From SZUA-254 sp964596065 (GTDB taxonomy: Bacteria; Bacteroidota; Ignavibacteria; UBA10030; SZUA-254), in NCBI GenBank assembly GCA_964596065.1, contig CAZQSM010000001.1:130293-194292 (forward strand): DNA of 64,000 nt, in the 5' to 3' direction. The notes below the pieces were generated by a model, which saw nothing but the letters and a program-made list of their open reading frames with translations, was not told the DNA's origin and made no database searches. Shown here in pieces: positions 45,389 through 53,824 of the stretch. Within the stretch, counting starts at the first letter, position 1; each line of letters opens with the position of its first letter. Both the position numbers and the translations under genes were made by a program.

Positions 45389-45766
45389 TTAAAAATCACC
45401 CTCGACGCTGATATTTCCGACCAGGCCCGAATCGTTGACGACAGCCGAAACCGTGCCGTAGCCCCGTTTCGAGTGCCCGACGAGGAGTATTTTTGTTGAT
45501 GAGATGACCGCGAAAATCCGGCCCGCGTCGAGGTTTGTCAGGTTGTCGGGAATGGTATATCCGATATACTCGCCGCCCCCCCCTCCCATCGATTTTGGCT
45601 TCATCCGGAATGTCGAGGCCGAGGCGCCGATATTCTGCATTGCCAGGAGAAAATCGTCCTTCTGCGACGCGCGGTGGGCGTCCATGAAGAGGCCAAATCC
45701 CACCCAGATCGTGAGTGTGATCACGATGACAGCGATGATGAAGAGTATGGCCTGATGTTCACTCAT
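45389..45766 (-). CDS. Small membrane-anchored protein, unknown function
   Basis: 125 residues. An N-terminal transmembrane helix (AILFIIAVIVITLTIWVGFGLFM) precedes a soluble domain with a run of glycines (MGGGGGEYIGY, about residue 61). The layout resembles a pilin-like or pseudopilin protein without a clear prepilin cleavage site, so I assign no function. The soluble part includes short strands ILLVGHSKRGYGTVSAVV. It lies 54 bases upstream of the metallo-hydrolase on the same strand, with its own transcription start not evident. Confidence 0.65.
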   Translation of the reverse strand: MSEHQAILFIIAVIVITLTIWVGFGLFMDAHRASQKDDFLLAMQNIGASASTFRMKPKSMGGGGGEYIGYTIPDNLTNLDAGRIFAVISSTKILLVGHSKRGYGTVSAVVNDSGLVGNISVEGDF

Positions 45767-45904
45767 TCCGAAAAAGGGTTACTACCACTGAACGGGCGGG
45801 GTACCGTCGACGATAAATAACGAAATTATTGGGGTGATTGATGTGAGGAGCGTCAAGCCACTGCGTGCGAAACGTACCCTTGTCACACCCGACGTGTGAA
45901 ATAC

Positions 45905-45935
45905 TTGTAAATTTGGGGAGTACGAGGTATATTCA
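45905..45935 (+). promoter_or_regulatory. Bacteroidota-type promoter of the receiver protein
   Basis: TTG (45905-45907), 20 bases, TATATTCA (45928-45935). The predicted start near 45942 lies 40 bases before the ATG. Confidence 0.6.
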
Positions 45936-45981
45936 ATGAGTATCGTCCCTGTTGAATGTACGGTTTTTTCACTGATAATCA

Positions 45982-46455
45982 ATGAATATTTTGTTGGTCG
46001 ATGACGAACCGCACTACCTGATGCTGCTCGGAGACTATCTCCGCAATCAGGGGTGGACGGTGCTGACGGCCGAAAACGGGGAGGACGCCCTGCATACGTT
46101 GCGTCAACATCCCGTCGGGGTCGTCATATCCGACATCTACATGCCGATCCTCAATGGAATCGATTTCGAAAAGGCCATGAGGAACATACCCGGATGTGAG
46201 AAAACTCCGTTCATTTTCGTCTCGGCGTACGCGGATTCATCCACACTGGCGACGCTCGATCTGTCGGATAACGTGAAATTCCTCAGTAAGAGCGTCTCTC
46301 CCCTGAAATTGAAGGAATGGATAACTTTCCTGACGACCCCGCTCCAGAACCGGGGAAAGCATCCCGGCGAGGAAACGATCTCCGGCCCGACTCCACGCTC
46401 CGCCAGGGGCGGCACTCGCGATCCCCGCGACGTCCGACCTCAAAAACGGCGATAG
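45982..46455 (+). CDS. Single-domain response regulator (receiver only)
   Basis: 157 residues. The receiver domain has the acidic pair DDE (residues 7-9), phospho-acceptor D51 in VVISDIYMP, the switch serine/threonine position in FIFVSAY, and the lysine in KFLSKSVSP. No output domain follows; the C-terminal 35 residues are low-complexity and basic. Such proteins act by protein contact with other regulators. The partner kinase is not in the neighbourhood. Confidence 0.88.
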   Translation: MNILLVDDEPHYLMLLGDYLRNQGWTVLTAENGEDALHTLRQHPVGVVISDIYMPILNGIDFEKAMRNIPGCEKTPFIFVSAYADSSTLATLDLSDNVKFLSKSVSPLKLKEWITFLTTPLQNRGKHPGEETISGPTPRSARGGTRDPRDVRPQKRR

Positions 46456-46642
46456 CCGGGGGACCCTTCCGCGACCGGCCATCACACCGCGGTTCTCGTT
46501 TTACCCCATTTTTCAGATCGATTCGACGGATTTACCTCCACCTCTTGCCTCGCATCACATCTCCCGGACCGCGCATTCCTATCTTTACAGTGTAGCGTCA
46601 CCACCCGGGGCCGGGTGGAAACAACATATAATCCGTATCTTC

Positions 46643-48247
46643 ATGCCTTACGTCAGACAGGTCGAAAATCTATCCCGGGTGACCTTTGCCGTCCCCCCCT
46701 CCATCATCGACAGGGGGATCCTCACGCCTGACGCGCTCGAATTCCTCACCCTCCTCCACACAAGGTTTGAGGATCGGAGGCGAAAACTCATCGCCCGCCG
46801 ATCGCTCGTGCAGCGCGAGATCGACATGGGGATCCTGCCGGAGTTCAACGATTCGACGCGCAATATCAGGGAGCGGATCTGGAGGGTCCGCTCGGTCCCG
46901 GCGGACCTGATCGACCGTCGCGTGGAAATCATGAGCCCCGCCGGGAACGCGGGGATGATGCTCAACGCGCTGAATTCCGGGGCGAACGTGGTCGTGGGGG
47001 ATCTCGAGGATTCCCAATCCCCGACCTGGTTGAATATGCTCGAAGGCCAGCGGAACCTCCGTGACGCGGTCCGGCTGGAGATGACCTGCATAACGCCCGA
47101 AGGACGGATCTCCCCCGCCGGCCGAACGTCGCCGGCGTTGATGGTCCGCCCGCGCGGCTGGCACCTCGTCGAGAAACATTGCTCGGTCGATGGAGAACCG
47201 ATCTCCGCATCGTTGTTCGATTTCGGGCTCTTCATGTTCCACAACGCCCGCACCCTGGCCGACCGGGGCACCGGCGCCTATTTTTATCTCCCCAAGGTCG
47301 AGAACCGCTTCGAAGCGGCCCTCTGGAACGAGGTCTTCGCATTCTCCGAGGAATACCTCATCCTCCCCGCTTCCACTGTGCGCGCCACCGTCCTCATCGA
47401 ATCCGTCCCTGCCGCTTTCGAGATGGACGAAATCCTTTATGAACTCCGCGACCGGTCGGCCGGGCTCAACGCCGGCCGATGGGATTACATTTTCAGTTTC
47501 ATAAAGGTGTTCCGGAACCACCCGGCATATATCATGCCCGACAGGCGGTCGCTCTCGGTCGGGTGCGCGTTCCTCGAGGCGTGCTGTACGCTTCTGATCC
47601 AGACCTGCCATCGCCGCGGAGCCCACGCGATCGCGGGGATGTCCGCGCATGCCGGGGCGCAGGGGGACCCGGCCGCGACCGGTGCGGGATTGGACGGGTT
47701 CCGGCTGGAAAAGGCCCGCGAGGCCGCCGCCGGGTACGACGGGACGTGGGTCGGGCGTCCCGACCTCGTCCCGACTGCAAGGTGTGCATTCGACGACCGC
47801 CTCCGGTCTCCAAACCAGCTGGGAGCGATGAGGTTCGATGTCTCCGTCGGACGCGATGACCTTCTGGCAGTCCCGGAAGGGACGGTGTCCGAAGCCGCGA
47901 TCCGGGCCAATGTCGGTACCGGTATCCGGTACCTCGAAGCGTGGCTCACCGGTATCGGGACCATCACCCCGGATCACGAAATGGAAGACACCGCGACGGC
48001 GGAAGTCTGCCGGGCCCAACTCTGGCAGTGGCTCCGTCACGGTGTCCCGATGGAGGACGGGAACCTCCTCACGCCCTCGAGGTTCAGAAAATACTTTGCG
48101 GAGGAGCTGGATAAAATAACGTTGGCTGTCGGCCCCGAGCGATACCGGCGGGGTCAGTTCGAGCTGGCCTCGAGACTCTTCTTCAATCTGGCGCATGAAT
48201 CGGATTTCACCCCATTTCTGACCCTCAGGGCTTACCAGTATCTCTGA
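46643..48247 (+). CDS. aceB: Malate synthase A
   Basis: 534 residues, matching bacterial malate synthase A (E. coli 533). Key motifs are VRPRGWHLVEKH (about residue 168), GAYFYLPKVEN, VLIESVPAAFEMDEI (about 252), GRWDYIFSFIK and AHAGAQGDP-like SAHAGAQGD. It condenses glyoxylate and acetyl-CoA into malate in the glyoxylate bypass. Isocitrate lyase is not adjacent. The ATG at 46643 lies in a TATCTTCATG context; the exact start is not certain. The 187 bases upstream (46456-46642) show no gene. Confidence 0.94.
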   Translation: MPYVRQVENLSRVTFAVPPSIIDRGILTPDALEFLTLLHTRFEDRRRKLIARRSLVQREIDMGILPEFNDSTRNIRERIWRVRSVPADLIDRRVEIMSPAGNAGMMLNALNSGANVVVGDLEDSQSPTWLNMLEGQRNLRDAVRLEMTCITPEGRISPAGRTSPALMVRPRGWHLVEKHCSVDGEPISASLFDFGLFMFHNARTLADRGTGAYFYLPKVENRFEAALWNEVFAFSEEYLILPASTVRATVLIESVPAAFEMDEILYELRDRSAGLNAGRWDYIFSFIKVFRNHPAYIMPDRRSLSVGCAFLEACCTLLIQTCHRRGAHAIAGMSAHAGAQGDPAATGAGLDGFRLEKAREAAAGYDGTWVGRPDLVPTARCAFDDRLRSPNQLGAMRFDVSVGRDDLLAVPEGTVSEAAIRANVGTGIRYLEAWLTGIGTITPDHEMEDTATAEVCRAQLWQWLRHGVPMEDGNLLTPSRFRKYFAEELDKITLAVGPERYRRGQFELASRLFFNLAHESDFTPFLTLRAYQYL

Positions 48248-48337
48248 CGGCCCCACCCTCCCCCCTCACCCCGGTATTCCCGCTTTTAAATTTACGCGCA
48301 AGTTCGTATATTGCCCCGAACCCAGCCGAGGCATCGA

Positions 48338-48901
48338 ATGCGATCACCGTTCCTCCTGATTCTCCTGGTCGGCCTCTTCCCGGTCTGCTCCGCGGCCCAG
48401 GGAACGACATACCCGCCCCTTGCTGTCGGGACCCAGGCTCCCGATTTTTCCCTGCCGTTCGCGACCAGAGACTCCATCGGGTCCGGGGAGCTCACACTGT
48501 CCGCATTCCGCGACCAGCGGATCGTCGTGCTGCTTTTCTTTCCCGCCGCCTGGAGTGGCGGCTGCACGAAGGAAGTGTGCACCTTTCGGGACAATTATTC
48601 GGCGCTCGACAGCCTCGACGCCGTGATCCTCGCCGTCAGCGGTGACTATACCTATTCACAACATGAGTGGGCAAAATACCACAACCTGCCTTTCACACTT
48701 CTGTCGGACCATCGGCATCGGGTCTCCGCCGTCTACCACAGTTACAATGAAACGTCGGGCTACAATAAGCGGTCGGCCTTCGTGGTCGATAAACAGGGGA
48801 ACATCGGCTATATCGACCTCACGTATTCCACCCGGGACCTCGCTTCCTTCGAAAAGCTGAGGGACGCCGTCAACCTCGTCAAGGCCTCGGAACAACAATA
48901 A
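48338..48901 (+). CDS. Exported peroxiredoxin (AhpC/TSA, BCP/PrxQ-like)
   Basis: 187 residues from ATG 48338; a longer frame to 48311 would break the signal peptide (MRSPFLLILLVGLFPVCSAAQ). The redoxin domain opens APDFSLPF and its peroxidatic cysteine lies in PAAWSGGC (pattern PxxxTxxC with serine for threonine), with the resolving cysteine five residues later (CTKEVC), the BCP/PrxQ arrangement. Localised to the periplasm or membrane, it would reduce peroxides with thioredoxin-like electrons. The TATATTGC box near 48307 may be its promoter, but the TTG element is imperfect. Confidence 0.88.
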   Translation: MRSPFLLILLVGLFPVCSAAQGTTYPPLAVGTQAPDFSLPFATRDSIGSGELTLSAFRDQRIVVLLFFPAAWSGGCTKEVCTFRDNYSALDSLDAVILAVSGDYTYSQHEWAKYHNLPFTLLSDHRHRVSAVYHSYNETSGYNKRSAFVVDKQGNIGYIDLTYSTRDLASFEKLRDAVNLVKASEQQ

Positions 48902-48918
48902 TCATTTCCTCCAATCGC

Positions 48919-49962
48919 ATGAAAATTCGATTTTATATACCCGTATTTCTGATTTTAGTCGTCGCAATCCCGGGAATATCGCAGTCAGTTTCACTCACCT
49001 TGCCGGGCGAGAGGCACCTGGCCAACATCAGGCAGATCACATTCGGCGGGGAAAACGCGGAAGCATACCTCTCGTTTTCCGGCGACCGGCTGATCTTCCA
49101 GTCCACGAGGGATTCGTTCGAATGCGACCAGATATTCTCGATGGACCTCGCGGGGAACGGCGTTCAACTCCGCAGCACGGGAGAGGGCAGGACGACATGC
49201 GCCTATTTCCTCCCCGGGGACAGCACCTTTATCTATTCATCCACGCACGGAGTCGGCGCTCCCTGTCCCGGGAAACCAGATTATTCAAAAGGGTATGTCT
49301 GGCCCATCTATTCGGGTTACGATATTTACGTCAACGGATTTGGAGAAACGGCGCCAAGGATCCTCAACGGCTCGGCCGGGTATGACGCCGAGGCGACGGT
49401 TTCCCCGAAGGGCGACAGGATCGTTTTCACCTCCACGCGCGACGGGGACCTCGAACTCTACTCGATGAAGATCGACGGCTCGGATGTCGTCAGACTGACG
49501 CACGAATTAGGATACGACGGGGGTGCGTTCTACTCCGCCGACGGCAGGATGATCGTGTATCGTGCCCACCATCCCGCCGATTCAGCGGGCCGGGCGGATT
49601 TCACCGAACTCCTGCGGGCAGGCCTCGTCCGTCCGTCGGTCATGGAGTTGTTCGTGATGAACTCGGACGGGAGCGGCAAGCGGCAGATCACCAGTTTCAA
49701 CGCGGCCAGTTTCGCCCCCTATTTCCACCCCGATGGCAGGCGCATCGTCTTTGCCTCGAATATGAAGGACCCGAAAGGGAGGGATTTCGACATCTTCATG
49801 ATCAACGCCGATGGTACCGGGCTGGAGCAGGTCACCTTCAATGACACCTTCGACGGATTCCCGGTTTTTTCAGCGGACGGCAGGAAATTGATCTTCTCCT
49901 CGAATCGAAATGCCAGGGTGCGCGGGGAAACGAACGTGTTCACGGCCGATTGGGTTCCGTGA
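48919..49962 (+). CDS. TolB-like beta-propeller (PD40/WD40-like) exported protein
   Basis: 347 residues with a signal peptide (about residues 1-22, ending ISQS). The rest consists of PD40 repeats such as GDRIVFTSTRDGDLELYSM, GRRIVFASNMKDPKGRDFDIFM and GRKLIFSSNRNA, about six in all, matching TolB-type propellers but without the N-terminal TolB domain. It therefore is a stand-alone periplasmic propeller with unknown binding partner. It is 17 bases after the peroxiredoxin gene and 81 bases before the M28 peptidase; the three probably form one transcript. Confidence 0.88.
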   Translation: MKIRFYIPVFLILVVAIPGISQSVSLTLPGERHLANIRQITFGGENAEAYLSFSGDRLIFQSTRDSFECDQIFSMDLAGNGVQLRSTGEGRTTCAYFLPGDSTFIYSSTHGVGAPCPGKPDYSKGYVWPIYSGYDIYVNGFGETAPRILNGSAGYDAEATVSPKGDRIVFTSTRDGDLELYSMKIDGSDVVRLTHELGYDGGAFYSADGRMIVYRAHHPADSAGRADFTELLRAGLVRPSVMELFVMNSDGSGKRQITSFNAASFAPYFHPDGRRIVFASNMKDPKGRDFDIFMINADGTGLEQVTFNDTFDGFPVFSADGRKLIFSSNRNARVRGETNVFTADWVP

Positions 49963-50043
49963 GGCGATGCGGCAGGCAAACGACGCTAATTCCATTCCGA
50001 CAATACGCTACCTCAACCATTGAAATCAATATATCGGACGACG

Positions 50044-51843
50044 ATGAAACGATCAGTCACGATTTTTATCCTCTCATCACTCCTTCTCGGCGGGTGCGGC
50101 GGGTCCGCATACAGGACGGGCAATCCGTCAATTACGCCGGAGGAATTGAAAGAACATGTGCGGTACCTCGCATCCGACTCCCTCCAGGGACGCCGCGCCG
50201 GCACAGCCGGAAACGTCGCCGCCGCGGAATACGTCGCCTCCAGGCTGAATGAATACGGCCTCAAACCCGCCGGTGACGCGGGGTCGTTCTTCCAACGGTT
50301 CCCGTTCGTGTCAGGGGCAAAACCCGGCAGTAAGAATTCCCTTGCCATCACGCAGGGGGGGAGCAGCCGATCGTACGTGTATGACGAAACGTTCAGGACG
50401 CTCGCGTTTTCGAGCGACACAGCCTTGACGGGGGGGCTCGCGTTCGCGGGCTACGGCATCACCGATACGGCTCAGAAATACGACGATTACGCCGGCCTCG
50501 ACGTCAGGGGGAAGATCGTCTTCGTGTTGAGATTTTCCCCGAAGGGTGACGACCCTCACTCGCCGTTCGTCCTCCATTCCTCGTTGAGGGCCAAGACGTT
50601 CAACGCGAGGGAACATGGCGCCACGGGGGTGATCTTCGTGACCGGCCCCCTCGACGCCGAGAAGCCGGAGCTCGCCTCCTTCTCGTTCGACCAGGGTGTC
50701 ACCTCTTCGGGCGTCCCGGTCTTGTCGCTCACCTGGGCGGAGCTCGATTCCCTCTTCAAGGGGGAGGGCCGCTCGCTCAGGGAGGTCCAGGAACGGATCA
50801 ACGCCGCCCAGGTTCCGGCCTCGTTTCCGATGACCGCCACGGCCACGCTGGAAACGAGCATCCTGAAGATCCAGGATGAATCGTCGAATGTCCTCGGCGT
50901 CATCACCGGATCGGATCCGGCCCTCCGGGATGAATATATCGTCATCGGAGCACATTTCGACCACCTGGGCATGGGCGGGCAGGGCTCGCTCACCCCCGAT
51001 ACGGTGGCGGTCCATCACGGCGCGGATGACAACGCCTCCGGCACGGCCGGACTGCTCGAACTCGCCGAAGCGCTTTCATCGACCGGGGGAACCCTCCGGC
51101 GGAGCATCCTCATCGCCGGATTCTCGGGAGAGGAATCGGGACTGCTCGGTTCGAATTATTTCGTCAACCATCCGACGATTCCCCTCAGATCGATGCGGAC
51201 GATGATCAACATGGACATGATCGGCCGGATCCGGGACAAGCAACTGGTGGTGGAAGGCGTCGGGACCTCGCCCGGGTTCGATTCGCTTCTGAAGCGGCTC
51301 AACGCCGACACGCTCTTCGCCCTGACGCTCAAACCCGATGGCTTCGGACCGAGCGACCACGCCGCCTTCTACGGAAAGGAGATCCCGGTCCTCTTTTTCT
51401 TCACCAACATGCACAGCGACTACCACAAACCGTCGGACACGTGGGAGAAGATCAATTACGAGGGGGAGGCGGGGGTGGTCCGCTTCGTGTTGAATATCGT
51501 CCGTGAACTCGACGCCGCCGCCCAGGCCCCGTCGTTTGTCAGGGTCGCGTCGCAGGCCCAGCAGGGCGACCGTCGCCCGATGCGTGTCTCGACGGGCGCG
51601 ATCCCGGATTATGCCTACGACGGGGCAGGGCTGAAGCTCTCCGGGGTCCGGGCGGACAGCCCGGCCGAGAAGGCCGGACTACTCGCGGGTGACGTGATCG
51701 TGAAATTCAAGGACAAGGCCGTCACCAACATCTACGATTACATGTACATCCTGCAGGAGCTTTCGCCGGGGGAGGCGGTCGAGGTCCAGGTGAAGCGCGG
51801 GGAGAGCGTTGTCATGCTGACCGTGACGGTGGCGGGACGCTAG
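50044..51843 (+). CDS. M28-family aminopeptidase lipoprotein with PA-like insert and C-terminal PDZ domain
   Basis: 599 residues from ATG 50044, which gives the lipoprotein signal MKRSVTIFILSSLLLGGC (lipidated C18). The M28 metallopeptidase ligands appear in GAHFDHLGMG (H, about 308), GADDNASGTAG (D, about 330), SGEESGLLGS (E/E) and NMDMIGRI (D), with the final histidine in DYHKPSDTW. A PA-type insert lies between about 130 and 260 (GKIVFVLRFSPKG). From about 510 a PDZ domain follows (GVRADSPAEKAGLLAGDVIVKF). Probably degrades peptides at the outer side of the cell. Confidence 0.92.
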   Translation: MKRSVTIFILSSLLLGGCGGSAYRTGNPSITPEELKEHVRYLASDSLQGRRAGTAGNVAAAEYVASRLNEYGLKPAGDAGSFFQRFPFVSGAKPGSKNSLAITQGGSSRSYVYDETFRTLAFSSDTALTGGLAFAGYGITDTAQKYDDYAGLDVRGKIVFVLRFSPKGDDPHSPFVLHSSLRAKTFNAREHGATGVIFVTGPLDAEKPELASFSFDQGVTSSGVPVLSLTWAELDSLFKGEGRSLREVQERINAAQVPASFPMTATATLETSILKIQDESSNVLGVITGSDPALRDEYIVIGAHFDHLGMGGQGSLTPDTVAVHHGADDNASGTAGLLELAEALSSTGGTLRRSILIAGFSGEESGLLGSNYFVNHPTIPLRSMRTMINMDMIGRIRDKQLVVEGVGTSPGFDSLLKRLNADTLFALTLKPDGFGPSDHAAFYGKEIPVLFFFTNMHSDYHKPSDTWEKINYEGEAGVVRFVLNIVRELDAAAQAPSFVRVASQAQQGDRRPMRVSTGAIPDYAYDGAGLKLSGVRADSPAEKAGLLAGDVIVKFKDKAVTNIYDYMYILQELSPGEAVEVQVKRGESVVMLTVTVAGR

Positions 51844-51871
51844 TTTCCCCGGCTGGCGGGGAACGGGTAGA

Positions 51872-52246
51872 TCAGGGTCGGCTTCGCTCCCTGACGAGGG
51901 TGATCAACTCCTCGAGGTCGAACGGCTTCGTGATGTAGTCGACGGAACCCATCCGTCTCACCCGGTCGATCGCGGTCTGGTCGTTATACGCCGTCATGAA
52001 AATGAACGGCGTTTCCCGCCCGGCGTCGGTGCCCCTGACTGACTCGAAAAAGGTGATCCCGTCCATCCCGAGGAGCTTGACGTCCGTGACGACGATGTGC
52101 GGGGGGAAACTCCTGAACATGTCGATCGCGGCCTCGGCGGAACCGGTCGACCGGACGCGGTACCCCTCCCCTTCAAAGAGCATGGCGAGGGTCTCACGCT
52201 GCTGCGGCTCATCTTCCACGATGAGCAGGTTTGTGGTATCCGCCAT
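51872..52246 (-). CDS. Single-domain response regulator (receiver only)
   Basis: 124 residues. The acidic pocket (ED, residues 11-12), phospho-acceptor D55 in VVTDVKLLGMDG, threonine in FIFMTAY and lysine K107 in DYITKPFD are all in place. It lacks an output domain, so acts by contact with partner proteins. The ATG overlaps the hemerythrin gene stop by one base, which indicates co-translation and a shared signalling context, for example oxygen or nitric-oxide sensing. Confidence 0.92.
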   Translation of the reverse strand: MADTTNLLIVEDEPQQRETLAMLFEGEGYRVRSTGSAEAAIDMFRSFPPHIVVTDVKLLGMDGITFFESVRGTDAGRETPFIFMTAYNDQTAIDRVRRMGSVDYITKPFDLEELITLVRERSRP

Positions 52247-52725
52247 CAGATCATCTTCCTCGCGATTTCCCTCAGCTCATCCCTCGAAAGAAACCTCTGC
52301 ACGAGGGGGAAGAGGATGTAGTTCTCCTTGTGGATGTGGTTGACGAACGATTGCACCACCTCGTTCGCCACGTCACGGAGTCTCCTGATGGCCGAAAAAC
52401 TGTCCCGGCTCACGTTGACCGCGTGGATCGCTTCACTCAGCCGGTAGAACCCCTTCTTCAGCCTCCGGTGATCCTGCTTCATCAGTTTCGTCGGACCCTC
52501 CACGTAGCGCTCCAGCACCGGAAAGAGCGCCTTTTCCTCCTTCAGGTTGTGGACGCTCACCTCCTCCTCGATGAACTTCAACGCCGCCTTGATGGCGCGG
52601 AACTGCTTCGTGCTGTAGCCGTCCTGGGAAAACGCCTGGACAGCGCGATTCAGGTTTTTCAGCTGAAGCAGGGCGTCGTTATGTTCCTGGAGAAGCTGGG
52701 CGATGGGATCCGCTGTGGTGCGCAT
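52246..52725 (-). CDS. Hemerythrin HHE-domain protein
   Basis: 159 residues, mostly helical. The non-haem di-iron ligands appear as HNDALL (about residue 15), HNLKEE (about 59), DHRRLKKG (about 84) and HIHKENYILFPLV (about 135-148), the HHE pattern. Members bind oxygen, nitric oxide or iron, or repair Fe-S clusters (RIC/YtfE). It has no output domain. It overlaps a receiver gene by one base and is preceded by a small ABM-like gene, suggesting one operon with a redox or gas-related function. Confidence 0.9.
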   Translation of the reverse strand: MRTTADPIAQLLQEHNDALLQLKNLNRAVQAFSQDGYSTKQFRAIKAALKFIEEEVSVHNLKEEKALFPVLERYVEGPTKLMKQDHRRLKKGFYRLSEAIHAVNVSRDSFSAIRRLRDVANEVVQSFVNHIHKENYILFPLVQRFLSRDELREIARKMI

Positions 52726-52745
52726 GCCGAATGGATCGACCGGGG

Positions 52746-53042
52746 TCAGACTTCGATGAGCGTGGAATACTTCATTTTCGAACCGACGAGCATCGATTCG
52801 AGGAGGGTCATGAAATTCTGCATCGTCTCGTCTTCGTCGTCGAGACCATTGTACTGTTCCATCGTTTGGAACGTAAACAGTTCAGTGAAGGAGTTTCGCT
52901 TCCTCTTATCCTCGAAAATCGAATAATCGGCGATCCCCCCTTTCTGAAGGATGTAATCCTTCATCTTCTGCGAAAGCGGCAGATATTCGCCCCTTCTGTC
53001 CGGGAGAATCTCGTAAGATATCGTGAAAATGACACGGCTCAT
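52746..53042 (-). CDS. Small dimeric alpha-beta barrel (ABM-like) protein
   Basis: 98 residues. The pattern of a ferredoxin-like strand (RVIFTISYEI), helix (EYLPLSQKMKDYILQKGG), strand (ADYSIFEDKRK), strand (SFTELFTFQTMEQYNGL) and helix looks like the antibiotic-biosynthesis-monooxygenase/dabb fold, but no catalytic motif is visible, so the call is structural only. An AAAAAGGA ribosome-binding site precedes the ATG. It is first in the group ABM-like, hemerythrin, receiver. Confidence 0.65.
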   Translation of the reverse strand: MSRVIFTISYEILPDRRGEYLPLSQKMKDYILQKGGIADYSIFEDKRKRNSFTELFTFQTMEQYNGLDDEDETMQNFMTLLESMLVGSKMKYSTLIEV

Positions 53043-53065
53043 GCATTATTCCTTTTTAATTACCG

Positions 53066-53096
53066 CCAATATACGAAAATATTCGAAAACGGCCAG
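53066..53096 (-). promoter_or_regulatory. Probable promoter of the ABM-hemerythrin-receiver group
   Basis: Minus strand CTG (53094-53096, TTG expected), 20 bases, TATATTGG (53066-53073); AT-rich surroundings. Confidence 0.4.
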
Positions 53097-53113
53097 ATTT
53101 CTGTGAAAAAAAA

Positions 53114-53824
53114 TCAGGGCGCGGGGGCGAGGAGGTAATATCGTGCTCCCCACGCCATCATGAGAAATACGAGGAGCATCAACGAGGCGAGACCCGTCGA
53201 AAAGATCCAGCGGCAATCAAGCAGCACCCTCAGCCCGGTGACGACGAGGAACAGCGTCCAGCCGGCCGTGATCGCGCCCAGGGAGAGGAACAGGTAGTAT
53301 GAGACCGGTTTGATAAGCCAGGGAGGCGGATTGAGGGAAAAAAAATACCTGCCGAAGGTGAAGATTTCGAGCGGGAGGACGAACACCACCGACAGAAGCA
53401 CGGGAACGAGCGCGTAGGAAAGCACCGCGTAGACGTTCCGGAATTTCACGCGCGTCCCCGCCAGCCGGAGCATCGCCGCAGCAAGGAGGCTCATGGCGGC
53501 GACCAGGAGGACACCGACGGGAGGCCCAGAGATAAAACCGCCCAGCATCAGGTTGAACGCCGATGACGTGTGATCCCCCGCCCTGACGAACCAGAAAAAC
53601 GCGAAGACCAGGCCAATTCCCGATACGGCTGAAACGATCGTCGAATAGTTTTTATAGCGGGCGAGCGCGATGGCCAGGAATGCGGCGCCCGGACGTTCGA
53701 TCAGTTTCCAGATCGTCGAGAAGAGATCCAGGTTGTCGACCCTCCCCTGCACGTATCCGCCGCAGGAGGAACAGGTGATGTTGAGATGGTGGTTGGCGGT
53801 GGAGCAGACGGGACAGTTGATCAT
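53114..53824 (-). CDS. Zinc-ribbon, YIP1-like multi-pass membrane protein
   Basis: 236 residues. A treble-clef zinc ribbon at the very start (C4, C7, C18, C21) is followed by a membrane part of about five helices, which starts with FSTIWKLIERPGAAF, the usual entrance of bacterial YIP1 domains. Function in bacteria is unknown; eukaryotic Yip1 proteins act in vesicle traffic. Four-base overlap with the tryptophanase stop suggests one transcript. It is the last gene of the PASTA-to-YIP1 operon. Confidence 0.82.
   Translation of the reverse strand: MINCPVCSTANHHLNITCSSCGGYVQGRVDNLDLFSTIWKLIERPGAAFLAIALARYKNYSTIVSAVSGIGLVFAFFWFVRAGDHTSSAFNLMLGGFISGPPVGVLLVAAMSLLAAAMLRLAGTRVKFRNVYAVLSYALVPVLLSVVFVLPLEIFTFGRYFFSLNPPPWLIKPVSYYLFLSLGAITAGWTLFLVVTGLRVLLDCRWIFSTGLASLMLLVFLMMAWGARYYLLAPAP

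Noticed and set aside
45389..45766. Type IV pilin or pseudopilin
   Set aside because: The hydrophobic N-terminal helix is suggestive, but there is no G/A-F/x-x-x-E prepilin cleavage motif and no pilus genes are near.
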